Below the pieces are notes generated by a model. It was not told the DNA's origin. It saw only the letters and a list, made by a program, of their open reading frames with translations, and did no database searches. From assembly GCA_945883905.1 (NCBI GenBank), contig CAMCYL010000024.1, forward strand, positions 1-33,503: a DNA stretch of 33,503 nucleotides, in the 5' to 3' direction. How positions within the stretch are numbered: position 1 is the first letter of the stretch; each line of letters starts with the position of its first letter. The position numbers were made by a program, and so were the translations under genes. This stretch comes from Akkermansia muciniphila. Its GTDB lineage: Bacteria; Verrucomicrobiota; Verrucomicrobiia; Methylacidiphilales; CAMAQI01. Of the stretch, positions 17,801-25,550 are shown in pieces.

Positions 17801-18135
17801 TTCCATTTCAAAAAATGCGAGAGGAATTTGGGGTGGGTGAAAATGATGTTGAGTTTATTCCGTACTGGGAAGGGATGGGAAAACTTTTTAAAACGGAGGA
17901 TCAAAATCTTTTAATAAGCGGTTATTTCCGTTCTAATTCAGCGCTATTAACTGTTGGTAATTTAAGCGCAAAGTCGTTTATGGGAGAAATTACGATCGAT
18001 TTAAAAAGTTTGAAATTGAATCCTAATACAATCGAGTTTTTTGATGGGAAAAATCGCCAGATGGTGATTCCTCAAGGAGATCGGATTAAGATTAAAGTGA
18101 ATCCGAAGAGTCTTGCTTTCATTTATTTGCATTGA
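14845..18135 (+). CDS. Secreted DUF6067 glycosidase-like protein with N-terminal CBM9-like domain
   Basis: A 1096-residue protein with a hydrophobic N-terminal segment (about residues 5-23) that looks like a signal peptide. Residues about 50-235 form a CBM9/DOMON-like module (IEIDGKIKEEEW, TIYASFNATQILLGFQ, WHVELAIPYTLLE, WQANFARTL). A charged, low-complexity linker lies at about 250-290. From about 480 onward comes the DUF6067 region, with FRPFVWLGDEDRGLLWFAESMKGW and then a TIM-barrel-like part (YDLCWAQPSDRL, FMDATWNGEQH). This family is annotated as glycoside-hydrolase-like but is poorly characterised. It follows the YhcH-like gene and precedes a broken gene of apparently linked function. 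No PEP-CTERM tail is seen; the chain ends SLAFIYLH. Confidence 0.8.
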   Translation: MQNYKIINLFFLIFALEQYYLIAEKTLESSSTQPKISKKIEFKPYQSSVYAVIPFSENKIEIDGKIKEEEWKEANAFTGFIDNTHREYAKSQTTIYASFNATQILLGFQMQKGALDGTEVLTIALKPSERVFIWEIRLKESRVLNKDQQKVEGVQMAQSIEGSDWHVELAIPYTLLETTQPIEQSKWQANFARTLSNPVIQTSWVSRMAKERVVFAENELGRIEFSKSTPFLKMLSFGGIDQGLMRVKGSITGRNKESTEGLSKDQEIKTNSLKEEGQESKQDLDKKDIYIGFPCIQKGNETGYGQTVYFHSGKKEEFSLVSHGGEDESIQSIDRPYESLYINALYGRRDDHGNVIMSEELFRSERYPAGKPFPKMEIATWHQYGRKEMVVWIETYGLTALEIGKKTIELTLVDAEGKALQVATITKALYGEYEVEFDSLDLKFGKNKLVAILKSEDGKELVRSEKIVEKFNPSHWQNKKLGVTDIPPAPFEPVKVNGNQVEVWGRQYLLSEDSLIREIRSAGKSILSQPIRLRCGYDGAPLNFTTSGWKFEKITKNEAVAINRLSTEDLELNLQLTFEYDGMIRVDVTFNPKKEIVLDSMVVDIPIKAEQSKYLNWTRGLSASSTVPQHDPRFSELHKNWGYGSFPEKGFTGSFRPFVWLGDEDRGLLWFAESMKGWNIQDPEKVIQIQKGTGLQVTMIDGPTVFSEASTFTFGLQASPVRPRPQDWRKFSQSTVFGMGHSDAANIHGDVEYDLKSFKEGNDRRRLTGKKMLIYAYPLNMGCSVPNYEFVADRMRSNGSRSRAKASSVCDPMCATTDWKDYYLWMLNKAIDYDSKHGLLYDLCWAQPSDRLAYTDRKGEKQLGYGIFAQRELLKRIYTLYKTRTENMPIVAHVSSNSCILPFFSFMDATWNGEQHAYWVRNYIDEVPAHEWRAEFTGRQLGAIPLFLSELRYVQPEEKMTESLLTMIYLHDTLLFNGLHNSAVELPFQKMREEFGVGENDVEFIPYWEGMGKLFKTEDQNLLISGYFRSNSALLTVGNLSAKSFMGEITIDLKSLKLNPNTIEFFDGKNRQMVIPQGDRIKIKVNPKSLAFIYLH

Positions 18136-18149
18136 AAACAGAGATTATT

Positions 18150-19482
18150 ATGAAATTTAAATCAATTCAAGAGACGCGAGATTGGTTGCAAGAGATTATG
18201 GATCCCCAAAAAGGAATCTTCTTTGATCAAGAGGAAATTCTTTACGGCTGCATTAATGTTAGAACGATGCAGCCCTTTACAAAGGAATGGGGGGGAGACT
18301 CAGACGCAATATTTTCCTCCAGAGCCTTATAGCGCAGGCTATGCCGTGGCGATTACTTACGAAGATACTTGGGATTCCTTGGGAGATTACTTACAATATC
18401 TCGCCGCTCGGTATGAGGTGACCTCAGAGTTATTTTTAGTCGATGAGATGAAGCGAGTGGGACAGCTTTGCATCGACGTCTATCGTGAGGATAATCCTGA
18501 TGATACGACTTCAGATTGGCTGATGAAGAAAGGATTTTGGCGGCGTTTATATGGAGGACGATATGCAAAATGGCCCTTTCCTGAGACATTAGGAACGGAC
18601 CAGATGGCTCCGTTGTAGTTTGGATTATTTGAGGCATGGAAACATTTTCCCTCATCGATGCAGAAAGAGTTAGATTCAATTTTAGTGGGAGCGTTACAGT
18701 GGTATCTTAATAAGAATTTTTCCTATCCTTATCGAGGAAGAATTAATCATAATATTGATTTAGGACCTCATGCGTTATCATATTATATTCCTGGACTTCT
18801 TCATGCCTATAAAGCAACAGGGAATAAAAAATATCTTGAAAATTACGAGCGACTTCACCAACAATATTTTTATAATCCCGAATGGGCTTTAGCGGATAAC
18901 TTTGAGATGCCTGAGGTGCCTTCTCATCGTAATTCAGTAGATCGATTCATTAACATTCATATTGCATTGCGTTGGGGTTGTCGTGTTGGATGGCTGTCTG
19001 AAAATGCTCCGAACTCGATCTATTATAAAGGGCTTCTCGAGGAGTTCATTCAATGGAATCATCGCTTATTGTCGAATAATCTAAAGACCGAGGGATTGGG
19101 CCATGATCAAGATAATATGGTGCCGAGTACCCTTGGATATCCCCCTGAATGGCTTAATCAGCCGTTTCAGCATCCAGGGAAGAAGGAAGAGAATGGAGGA
19201 GATATTTATTGTATCATTGATAGAGCCTGTTTTCCTGCATTCAGAAAATTAAGAGAACAAAGCTATTTTTCAACCTTAAAGCCGGATCTTGTTGATAGCA
19301 CTCCTATTCTTGAAACTTTAAGATTTGTGAATAGTCCTGATCATTTTACTTATTGGTACGATCCGGAGGATCGACTTGGAAATATAAAGTTACAATGTCG
19401 TTCCTGGGCTCTGCAAGCGCAATTTACGACGGCATGGCTGACGGCGTATTGGCGCTTAAGAAGAATGGGAAAAGTCGATTAA
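18150..19482 (+). pseudogene. Disrupted alpha/alpha-barrel-type carbohydrate enzyme gene
   Basis: Three open pieces read as one protein of about 443 residues. The ATG at 18150 opens MKFKSIQETRDWLQEI. The frame breaks at a run of seven G (18289-18295), where one G too many shifts it. Translation then continues in the next frame through ETQTQYFPPEPYSAGYAV. An in-frame TAG at 18616-18618 follows, after which the same frame goes on to 19482. The middle and C-terminal parts, with Trp/Tyr-rich helices such as SYYIPGLLHAYKATGNKKYLENYERL, look like an (alpha/alpha)-toroid lyase or glycosidase fold, but I cannot name a family. TAG is an ordinary stop elsewhere in this window. Two independent lesions favour a real pseudogene. 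It sits 14 nt behind the DUF6067 gene. Confidence 0.75.
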
Positions 19483-19582
19483 TTTTAACTTTGATGAACT
19501 ACAGATAAAAGATTTCTCGCTCTCCTTATTCCGAATGAATGACAAGTTATGCGATACAATTCTTTTGAGGAGAGAATTTTAC

Positions 19583-19619
19583 TTGAGTTTTGAAACAGAA
19601 AGCGTTGATTGAAACTCAA
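19583..19619 (+). promoter_or_regulatory. Inverted repeat at the AraC start codon
   Basis: TTGAGTTT (19583-19590) and AAACTCAA (19612-19619) form a perfect 8-bp inverted repeat whose right arm ends on the A of the ATG of the AraC gene. It could be an autoregulatory operator or an RNA hairpin that hides the start codon. The gap 19483-19582 shows nothing else clear. Confidence 0.35.
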
Positions 19620-20416
19620 TGTACGACTTAACATTGCATGTCTCGAAGGGAGGATTTTACATCTGTGATAAGACGTGGGTTGGGGTTAAAATATGGTTTG
19701 AGCATGCGAAGTTTTATTATATATCGAAGGGGGAGGGATGGGTAACGATTGGAGATCAGAGGACGGTCTTATCAAAGGGAAAAATCTATTACACCCCCCC
19801 TCGAGTTGAGTGTTCTTATGGGTGTGACACTAAAATGGAGGTTTACTGGCTTCATTTTTACCCTCAATCGGCGGTACTGATGCGACTATTAGAGTCGAGT
19901 CGATCCATACAGGAATTTTCCAAAGGAGATATCAAGGAATGGATTCCGATCTTTAAAGTGATTCCTCATTATTTAGAGAAAGGAGAGCCAGAAGATGTCT
20001 GTCGTGTCCATGCGATGATGCTCGATCTTATGGGCTCAGTATTAGCGAAAAGACCTCAGGAAGATCCGATAAAGGTCGCGCAATATGAGCGACTTCTTCC
20101 TGCATTACAGTTTTTAGATTCGTTAAATGAGGATCATCCCTCTCTTACTCAAATTGCAAAAAAAGTTTCATTGAGTCCCGAGCATTTTCATCGTCTTTTT
20201 TATAAGGTTTTTCACATCACTCCATTTCGATATATCATCTCACGTCGGATGACCAAAGCTCGACAACTATTAACAGAGGCGCGCTACTCAGTGAGTGAAG
20301 TTGCAGAAAAATGTGGCTATGAGGATCCCTTTTATTTTTCTCGAGTATTCCGCAAATATTACGGTTTTTCCCCTACTGAGGGGAAGGGATCTCAACGAGT
20401 TCAAATAGAGCCTTAG
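19619..20416 (+). CDS. AraC family transcriptional regulator
   Basis: A 265-residue regulator. The N-terminal half is cupin-like (KGEGWVTIGDQRTVLSKGKIYYTPPRVECSYG, about residues 35-75) and would bind a sugar-type effector. The C-terminal half (about 160-260) has two helix-turn-helix units, including LTQIAKKVSLSPEHFHRLFYKVF and SVSEVAEKCGYEDPFYFSRVFRKYYGFSPTE, the AraC signature. Length is normal. There is no Shine-Dalgarno sequence. It follows the DUF6067 cluster on the same strand after about 135 bp, so that operon is its likely target. The TAG stop abuts a fragment of the palindromic intergenic repeat. Confidence 0.9.
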   Translation: MYDLTLHVSKGGFYICDKTWVGVKIWFEHAKFYYISKGEGWVTIGDQRTVLSKGKIYYTPPRVECSYGCDTKMEVYWLHFYPQSAVLMRLLESSRSIQEFSKGDIKEWIPIFKVIPHYLEKGEPEDVCRVHAMMLDLMGSVLAKRPQEDPIKVAQYERLLPALQFLDSLNEDHPSLTQIAKKVSLSPEHFHRLFYKVFHITPFRYIISRRMTKARQLLTEARYSVSEVAEKCGYEDPFYFSRVFRKYYGFSPTEGKGSQRVQIEP

Positions 20417-20453
20417 CCTCTAAAGAGAATCTCTCCCGATTCTTTGAAAAAAA
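20416..20453 (+). repeat. Fragment of the palindromic intergenic repeat (copy E)
   Basis: 20421-20450 matches 30497-30526 of copy B at 29 of 30 positions: the left arm of the inner stem and the adjoining TTCTTTGAAAA. The right half of the element is absent. The fragment begins at the stop codon of the AraC gene and lies between two convergent genes. The remaining bases to 20488 are AT-rich without further structure. Confidence 0.7.
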
Positions 20454-20488
20454 TAAATTTATTTTTATTTTTGGTCATTTAAATTTTA

Positions 20489-21436
20489 TTAAAGGGATCG
20501 TTGTTGAATGTAGCCGGAGGTAAAGGTCACGGCGGACATATCCCCCTCTTCGAACCATTGCTCGTAATAGGTTCTTGTCAGGGAGTATTGATTCTCAAAG
20601 ATCGCCATCATGAGGGCGAGGGCACCGACTCCATCAAAGTAGCGGTAGTTTCCATCGATAAAAAGATGTTCAAAGAATCCGGCGCTATTTCGATCTTCCA
20701 CTTGCTTCCATAAAACCTCCTCCCATTGCTGGGCCGCTTGCAGACGTTGTGAAGTGACGGCATAAGGATGTTTAAAGCGAGGTCCGATATGGCAGCCATC
20801 GATGCTAACGATGATCTGAAGTTTAGAGCCGAGTTTCAATTTCAACTGTCTGATGGTTTGCGCTAAGGTGTAAAGGGAATGATCCTTTTCCGGGGTCATC
20901 CCTAAATAGAGATGTTCGTAGAGTCCACTGCAAAGAAGGGGGATAAACTCAAAGGGGGTTTCGATTCCCATGAGTTTACGCAGTGAGGCAAGGGCAACGA
21001 CCGGAAATTCAATCGAATGCTCCCCTTCGTGTGATTTGCCATCTTCAAGCATCGAAAAGGGGATCTCTTTGGCGAGATCGTGAATCAGATCGGTGGCCGC
21101 AGGGATTCGTCCGATTGGAGTTTGATAGCCGCGGGGATCCATACTCCATTCTTGTTGTGATTTGTGACCGACTCCCAGAATGAGATAGTGATCCGCAACG
21201 GGGGCGGTGAGGAGCTTTTCGTATCCCCAACCGTAGGCCTTTTGAGTCACTCGATAGTCGATATGAGGAAGCAGGAGGCCCTCGATTGAAGGATCCGAGC
21301 CCGGCTGAGGGTTCCATGGAGGAGTCTCTGGAGAGGTAAACCATCCCTTAAAGAAGGCGAGGGCCTCTTTTTCAGATTTGGGATAACAAACCCCAGCGCA
21401 ACGCGGCTTTAAATCGGGAATCATTTTAGAAACCAT
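20489..21436 (-). CDS. MEMO family (AmmeMemoRadiSam system protein B-like)
   Basis: A 315-residue MEMO1-type protein, structurally related to non-haem iron dioxygenases. Diagnostic segments are AGVCYPKSEKEA at the start, LLLPHIDYR, EGEHSIEFPVVAL and SIDGCHIGPRF, which carry the conserved histidines and aspartate, and SAVTFTSGYI near the end. In many prokaryotes MEMO genes sit with AMMECR1 and a radical SAM gene; neither is in this window. It is 11 nt downstream of the membrane sulfatase-fold gene, so the two are co-transcribed. The biochemical role of bacterial MEMO is unsettled, with proposals including redox or RNA/lipid modification. Confidence 0.85.
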   Translation of the reverse strand: MVSKMIPDLKPRCAGVCYPKSEKEALAFFKGWFTSPETPPWNPQPGSDPSIEGLLLPHIDYRVTQKAYGWGYEKLLTAPVADHYLILGVGHKSQQEWSMDPRGYQTPIGRIPAATDLIHDLAKEIPFSMLEDGKSHEGEHSIEFPVVALASLRKLMGIETPFEFIPLLCSGLYEHLYLGMTPEKDHSLYTLAQTIRQLKLKLGSKLQIIVSIDGCHIGPRFKHPYAVTSQRLQAAQQWEEVLWKQVEDRNSAGFFEHLFIDGNYRYFDGVGALALMMAIFENQYSLTRTYYEQWFEEGDMSAVTFTSGYIQQRSL

Positions 21437-21447
21437 ACAGAGCGTTA

Positions 21448-23340
21448 TTACTTTTCAACGGTTTTTTTTTGGATTTCTTGAAGATAGTGGCTTTGTTTTT
21501 GATAGTAAGCGATGAGTCGCTGAACTTGAGGGTCCTCAGGTGAGGCCGGCTCTCCCGCTTTTTCCTCGGGGTCTTGCCGAAGGTTCCAACGTTTTACAGT
21601 GCGAATCACAGGATCGGCCACGATTTTGATTCCTTGGGTCGAAATACTGGCCACCTGAAGTTCACCCGAGTTATAGATTTCAGTGCGGTTGATCGGTCGA
21701 TACCAAGAAAGCCCTTGAAAGTGTTGAGGATTGTAAGGTCGTTTTAATAGGTCCATTAAAGTGGGAACAAGGTCTGAATGGGTGGTGAGGATTGAGGAGT
21801 CTCCCGTGATCTGTTCCGAGACCCAGAAAAAGGCGGGAACCTTTAGGATTTCCTCGAACATCCAATTTCCGTGAGTGAAAAATCCCCGGTCAAAAGTCTG
21901 GCCATGATCGCCAGTGATAAAAACGAGGGTCTCTTGGAGTTGTCCGTTTTTTTCGAGTCCTTCAAAAAGTTTTTGCAGCGCCGCATCCATTGCGTGAAGG
22001 GAGTTGAGATAAAGACGATACTGTATCGTATTAAAATCCTTTTCCCCCTTTTCGATCGGAACCGGGGTGTAGCCCTCCACTTGAATATAAGGGGGGTGTG
22101 GAAGATAGGTGGAATAAATTCCAATCGTCGTTTCGTTGTTTCGAGAAAATTCCTCAATGAAACGATCGACGGCGACAAACTCACTTCGAGCAGAAAATCC
22201 ATTGTTTTGAGCATGATCCGAGGGGGTTAAAAACGGATAGTCAATAATATCCATATGATTTGCTTGCATCAGGGCTCGCGGACGACAGTAGAGGGTGGAA
22301 GTGGGGGTTACCATAAATCCGGGAATTCCCAAAAGCTGGGGAATTCCAGCGATCCAGTTTTTCTCCCAAGCAACGGGAGAGACCTCAGGATAACATCCGG
22401 TGAAGAGGGAAAAATGAGCCTTCCAAGTGGCATTGCCGCTGGAGTAATGATTGTTGAGTCGCCACGATTGATTGTAGATTTTCGCTAAAAAAGGGGTGAC
22501 TTTCCATCCGTCACGACCGTCTTGAAGAAACCATTTCTCGCTCAGGCTTTCAACGATAATGAAAAGAATTTTTCTTTTTTTGAAATCAGGAAGCCCGATT
22601 TTCACGGCTTTGGATTGAGTTTCGGGGTTAAAAAAGGAGCCCTTCTGAAGGAAATGAGGGTCGCTCCGATAATTTGGAAAAGGATCTTTCATGATCCACC
22701 ATTGAACTGTTTGAAAAAGACCGGGAGGAAGTGTGATCGCCGCATTGGTTGTCACAGGACCGGAGGTGAATAAAAAACCGATGAAGATGGCAGAGACCCA
22801 TAGCGTCCAAGAAAGGAGGACCCATCGTTTCCATTCATTCCCTGTCCAGATCAAAAGGCAATGAATCACATAAAGCGCGACCCCCAGAAGAGTCATTGTA
22901 CTGATGTTCGCAATAACTTCTCGCCAAGTGATCATTTGAGAGATTCTTTGCATGAGCTCGAATGTCGGCATCGCAGAGTATTTCGAGAGAGAGGTATAGT
23001 GAGAGAGAGAAAAAAGTAGGAAGATTAATCCGAATGGAATGAGGAGTCGAGCGATCCATTTTTCAGATTTTTCTTTTTGAATCAAAGGAGCGAAAAGGGT
23101 CAGGATGAGCCAGAGGAATAAGAGGAGGAGAGCATCGATCCAGAGGAGGGAGAGCAGAGAGAGAGGGGATTGAATCATCGGATCGAACTGATAAATCGTC
23201 TCACTTTTATAAATCATATTCCAAAAAAGGAGAAGGCGATAGACCCCAAGAGCCCCGAGCCAAGTGGTGATGATACGCAGGACCAAAGGGGAAAGAAAAT
23301 AATGGAAAAGAGATCCCGAGCGTTTAGAAGGGCCGTTCAT
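21448..23340 (-). CDS. Membrane sulfatase-fold protein (LTA synthase/YejM-like)
   Basis: A 630-residue protein with about five N-terminal transmembrane segments (between residues 15 and 192) and a C-terminal alkaline-phosphatase/sulfatase domain outside the membrane from about 255. The metal and nucleophile marks are IIVESL (E264) and SGNATWKAHFSLFTG (T305 as likely nucleophile), and ITGDHGQTF later gives the D/H pair. This layout is shared by lipoteichoic acid synthases, phosphoethanolamine transferases and YejM. The threonine in SGNxT is closest to the YejM/transferase kind. It is the first gene of a two-gene unit with the MEMO gene and is divergent from the exosortase. Its transferred group cannot be known from sequence. 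Confidence 0.83.
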   Translation of the reverse strand: MNGPSKRSGSLFHYFLSPLVLRIITTWLGALGVYRLLLFWNMIYKSETIYQFDPMIQSPLSLLSLLWIDALLLLFLWLILTLFAPLIQKEKSEKWIARLLIPFGLIFLLFSLSHYTSLSKYSAMPTFELMQRISQMITWREVIANISTMTLLGVALYVIHCLLIWTGNEWKRWVLLSWTLWVSAIFIGFLFTSGPVTTNAAITLPPGLFQTVQWWIMKDPFPNYRSDPHFLQKGSFFNPETQSKAVKIGLPDFKKRKILFIIVESLSEKWFLQDGRDGWKVTPFLAKIYNQSWRLNNHYSSGNATWKAHFSLFTGCYPEVSPVAWEKNWIAGIPQLLGIPGFMVTPTSTLYCRPRALMQANHMDIIDYPFLTPSDHAQNNGFSARSEFVAVDRFIEEFSRNNETTIGIYSTYLPHPPYIQVEGYTPVPIEKGEKDFNTIQYRLYLNSLHAMDAALQKLFEGLEKNGQLQETLVFITGDHGQTFDRGFFTHGNWMFEEILKVPAFFWVSEQITGDSSILTTHSDLVPTLMDLLKRPYNPQHFQGLSWYRPINRTEIYNSGELQVASISTQGIKIVADPVIRTVKRWNLRQDPEEKAGEPASPEDPQVQRLIAYYQKQSHYLQEIQKKTVEK

Positions 23341-23464
23341 GAATCACTTGAATCTATCTCTTTTTTAAAAACCTGTAAATACCATGGAATCGGAAATGGG
23401 ACAGTTGTGACGTTGGATTTCATTTTCGTTGGTTTTTAAGACAAAGAACGTTTACAATGAGGTC

Positions 23465-25030
23465 ATGTCTCTTTCTCCTCTACGTCAATACGGATTAGGA
23501 GGAGTAGCGTTGCTTTTAGGGTTTTTATTATGTGCGGCTTGTGCTCCTGAATGGAGAGTGAATCCGCAATATGGATATGGATGGGTTATTCCCTTCATCA
23601 TTGTCTATTTGATCTTCTCTCGGCTCAACTCGATATCTCTCGGAAGCAACCCTCCTTTTATAAGAGGAGGGACGATTGGAATTGTCGGTCTATTAATGAT
23701 GCTCTCTTTATTAATTGAATGGGCGCGACTTCAACACCCTCCGATGCGGATGATCATGGGATTGCAAGGGGGAATCTGGTTCTTATTCATTGTCCTCGGA
23801 TGGCGAGATTATCCGTCAGAATTCCGCCGCAGTCTTATGATTCCGGCATTATTGCTTTTGACTGCCATTCCTTGGCCGACACGAATTGAAGAGCCCTTAA
23901 CCCGATTTTTAATGTCAGGGGTGACAGGAGTGGCAATCGAGTTGCTTCATCTCGCCGGTTTTCTGGCTCATCGAGAAGGAGAACTTATTATTTTTCCAAA
24001 TGCGATCGTTGGAGTGAGTGAGGCCTGTAGTGGAATTCGGTCATTACAGGCCTCGCTTGTGTTTTCATTGCTTCTTGGAGAGTGGAGAAGAGGGGGATTT
24101 AAACAAAGAGCGGAGCTGCTGCTCCTTGGCGCTAGCTTAAGTGTATTCGGTAATCTTCTTCGGACGCTCGCACTCTGTGGGATCGCTGCGACTTCGGGGA
24201 TGGAATCAATGGAGAAATGGCATGATACCAGTGGAAATCTTTTACTTTTTATTTTAATGGGGACATTAGTGGCGTGGAGTTATGGACGGATTCCTCATCC
24301 ACCGGACAGAGAGGAAAAGAGTGAGGGGCTTGAAGGAAGATTCGGAAAAGAGGTCGGTCAATGTCTCTGTGCGATGGGACATCGCCCTTCGCTGGGGATG
24401 ACAATCGTTTTGATCGCCGCGTTGATATTTTTACTGATCACAAATATGTTTTATTTTCTTTATCAAAAACAAGCGGATCAAGGAGCCCCACCTTTGGTGC
24501 AGTGGATTTATTCTGAAGGAGATCAAGCTCGGTCGATTCCTTCAGAAGTGTGGAGAAATCTAAGAGCCTCCTCGGGGGAGTGGATTGAACTTCAAGTCAA
24601 GGGGTTCGAATTTGGAAAAGCAGAATTCTATCATTTTTATTGGCAACCGATACGAGATTCGCAAGGAGTACGACTACATCGTCCCGATTGGTGTATGAAA
24701 GGGATCGGATGGAAACAAATCGGAGAGCCGATGGGAGGAGAGATCGAGATTCAAGGTGGAAAACTACAAGGATATTGGCTCCAATATCGGAAGCCAAAGG
24801 GAGAGGCTCTGCAGTTTTGGACCTTACTTCGAAATCAAAATTCTGTGCCGATCGACTTTCATTCCTCCGGAGCGATTGAAAATTTTGGTTTTAAAAGTTT
24901 TCTATTTCCCCGTGAAGAACGGTCTGCCTGGGAGATGATTTCACTGGTCGTTTCAAGTCCCTGGATTGCTCCTGAGAAAAATCAAGTCGAGCAGATTGCA
25001 AAAGAAAGAGTTTTTAGACATCCAAAATAA
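23465..25030 (+). CDS. Exosortase with C-terminal EpsI-like domain
   Basis: A 521-residue membrane protein. The first about 275 residues are multi-spanning and carry the exosortase catalytic set: C188 in EACSGIRSLQ, R233 in NLLRTLAL and H253 in KWHDTSG. After a charged loop and another membrane segment (about 312-332) comes an EpsI/DUF3485-like region with HRPDWCMKGIGW and YWLQYRKPKGEALQFW. Exosortases cut and anchor proteins bearing a PEP-CTERM-type tail, usually beside exopolysaccharide genes. An upstream TTG at 23429 is possible, but the ATG at 23465 is preferred, with GAGG very close before it. The last codons and stop (HPK-TAA) lie in the left end of palindromic repeat copy A. No PEP-CTERM substrate is in the window. 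Confidence 0.88.
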   Translation: MSLSPLRQYGLGGVALLLGFLLCAACAPEWRVNPQYGYGWVIPFIIVYLIFSRLNSISLGSNPPFIRGGTIGIVGLLMMLSLLIEWARLQHPPMRMIMGLQGGIWFLFIVLGWRDYPSEFRRSLMIPALLLLTAIPWPTRIEEPLTRFLMSGVTGVAIELLHLAGFLAHREGELIIFPNAIVGVSEACSGIRSLQASLVFSLLLGEWRRGGFKQRAELLLLGASLSVFGNLLRTLALCGIAATSGMESMEKWHDTSGNLLLFILMGTLVAWSYGRIPHPPDREEKSEGLEGRFGKEVGQCLCAMGHRPSLGMTIVLIAALIFLLITNMFYFLYQKQADQGAPPLVQWIYSEGDQARSIPSEVWRNLRASSGEWIELQVKGFEFGKAEFYHFYWQPIRDSQGVRLHRPDWCMKGIGWKQIGEPMGGEIEIQGGKLQGYWLQYRKPKGEALQFWTLLRNQNSVPIDFHSSGAIENFGFKSFLFPREERSAWEMISLVVSSPWIAPEKNQVEQIAKERVFRHPK

Positions 25031-25475
25031 CTCTCGATTTAATAGGTGAATTAGAGGAGGGGGATTGAAATTCTAAAACAGTTCTCGCGCAACGCCGCCA
25101 CGCCGCAACGTCAGAGAGGGAGAGGATCGTGATCTCTTTCCTTTCGGCATCTCCTTCGTCGGCTGCCGCCTCCCGAGAATCTCTCCCGTTTCTTTGAAAA
25201 AAGGATTTTCAAGAAACGATCGAGTTTCTCTGGAGGGGATCGGTTTCACCTCTCCTCGGAAAGAGCTCACGATCCTCTCAGGGAGAAATTCTCGGATTGT
25301 TTTGTATGAAATGGGGGGGAGTTCTGACCCCAAGAGCGTAAGCGACAGATCCCTGTTTTTAAAAAGAGATCGAAAGCTCGTTTTCGAGAACTTTTTAAAA
25401 ATAGGGAGGAGGCTCGGAGGAGCCGTGGTCAGAACGATGGGGGAGTAGGGATTTAACGTGGCGGCGTCGTGTCGT
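25021..25475 (+). repeat. Palindromic intergenic repeat, copy A (longest)
   Basis: Shares an ordered set of blocks with 30348-30590 and 33066-33450. After a conserved left flank comes a short terminal inverted repeat CGCCGCAACGT (25101-25111), with a near-exact partner at 25456-25466. A 22-bp outer stem pairs 25120-25141 with 25258-25279 (one mismatch). An 11-bp inner stem pairs 25169-25179 with 25226-25236 (one mismatch). A further small stem TTGAAAA/TTTTCAA lies inside it. Copy A also holds an extra nested palindrome at 25321-25435. The left end contains the stop codon of the exosortase gene. No coding sequence is evident. It may be a non-autonomous mobile element or a structured RNA. Confidence 0.8.
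25321..25435 (+). repeat. Nested palindrome module inside copy A
   Basis: GTTCTGACC (25321-25329) pairs exactly with GGTCAGAAC (25427-25435). Inside it, CCCTGTTTTTAAAAAG (25351-25366) pairs with 25391-25406 (15 of 16, the exception a G-T pair) around CTCG-TTTT-CGAG (25377-25388). A separate GGCTC-GGAG-GAGCC hairpin lies at 25411-25424. Copy C keeps only a short remnant of this module and copy B lacks it. Confidence 0.75.
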
Positions 25476-25550
25476 TGCGTGAGACAATGTATTTAAGGTT
25501 TTTTTGTTTTAGTCGACACGAATGTGGACCGATAAGCAAGGAGACTTGCA

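Noticed and set aside
18616-18618. TAG as a recoded sense codon
   Set aside because: TAG ends other intact genes here (8592-8594, 20414-20416, 30239-30241) and the same gene also carries a frameshift, so a nonsense mutation is simpler.
23429-23464. TTG-initiated extension of the exosortase
   Set aside because: The added residues do not look like the family N terminus and an ATG with a nearby GAGG follows at 23465.
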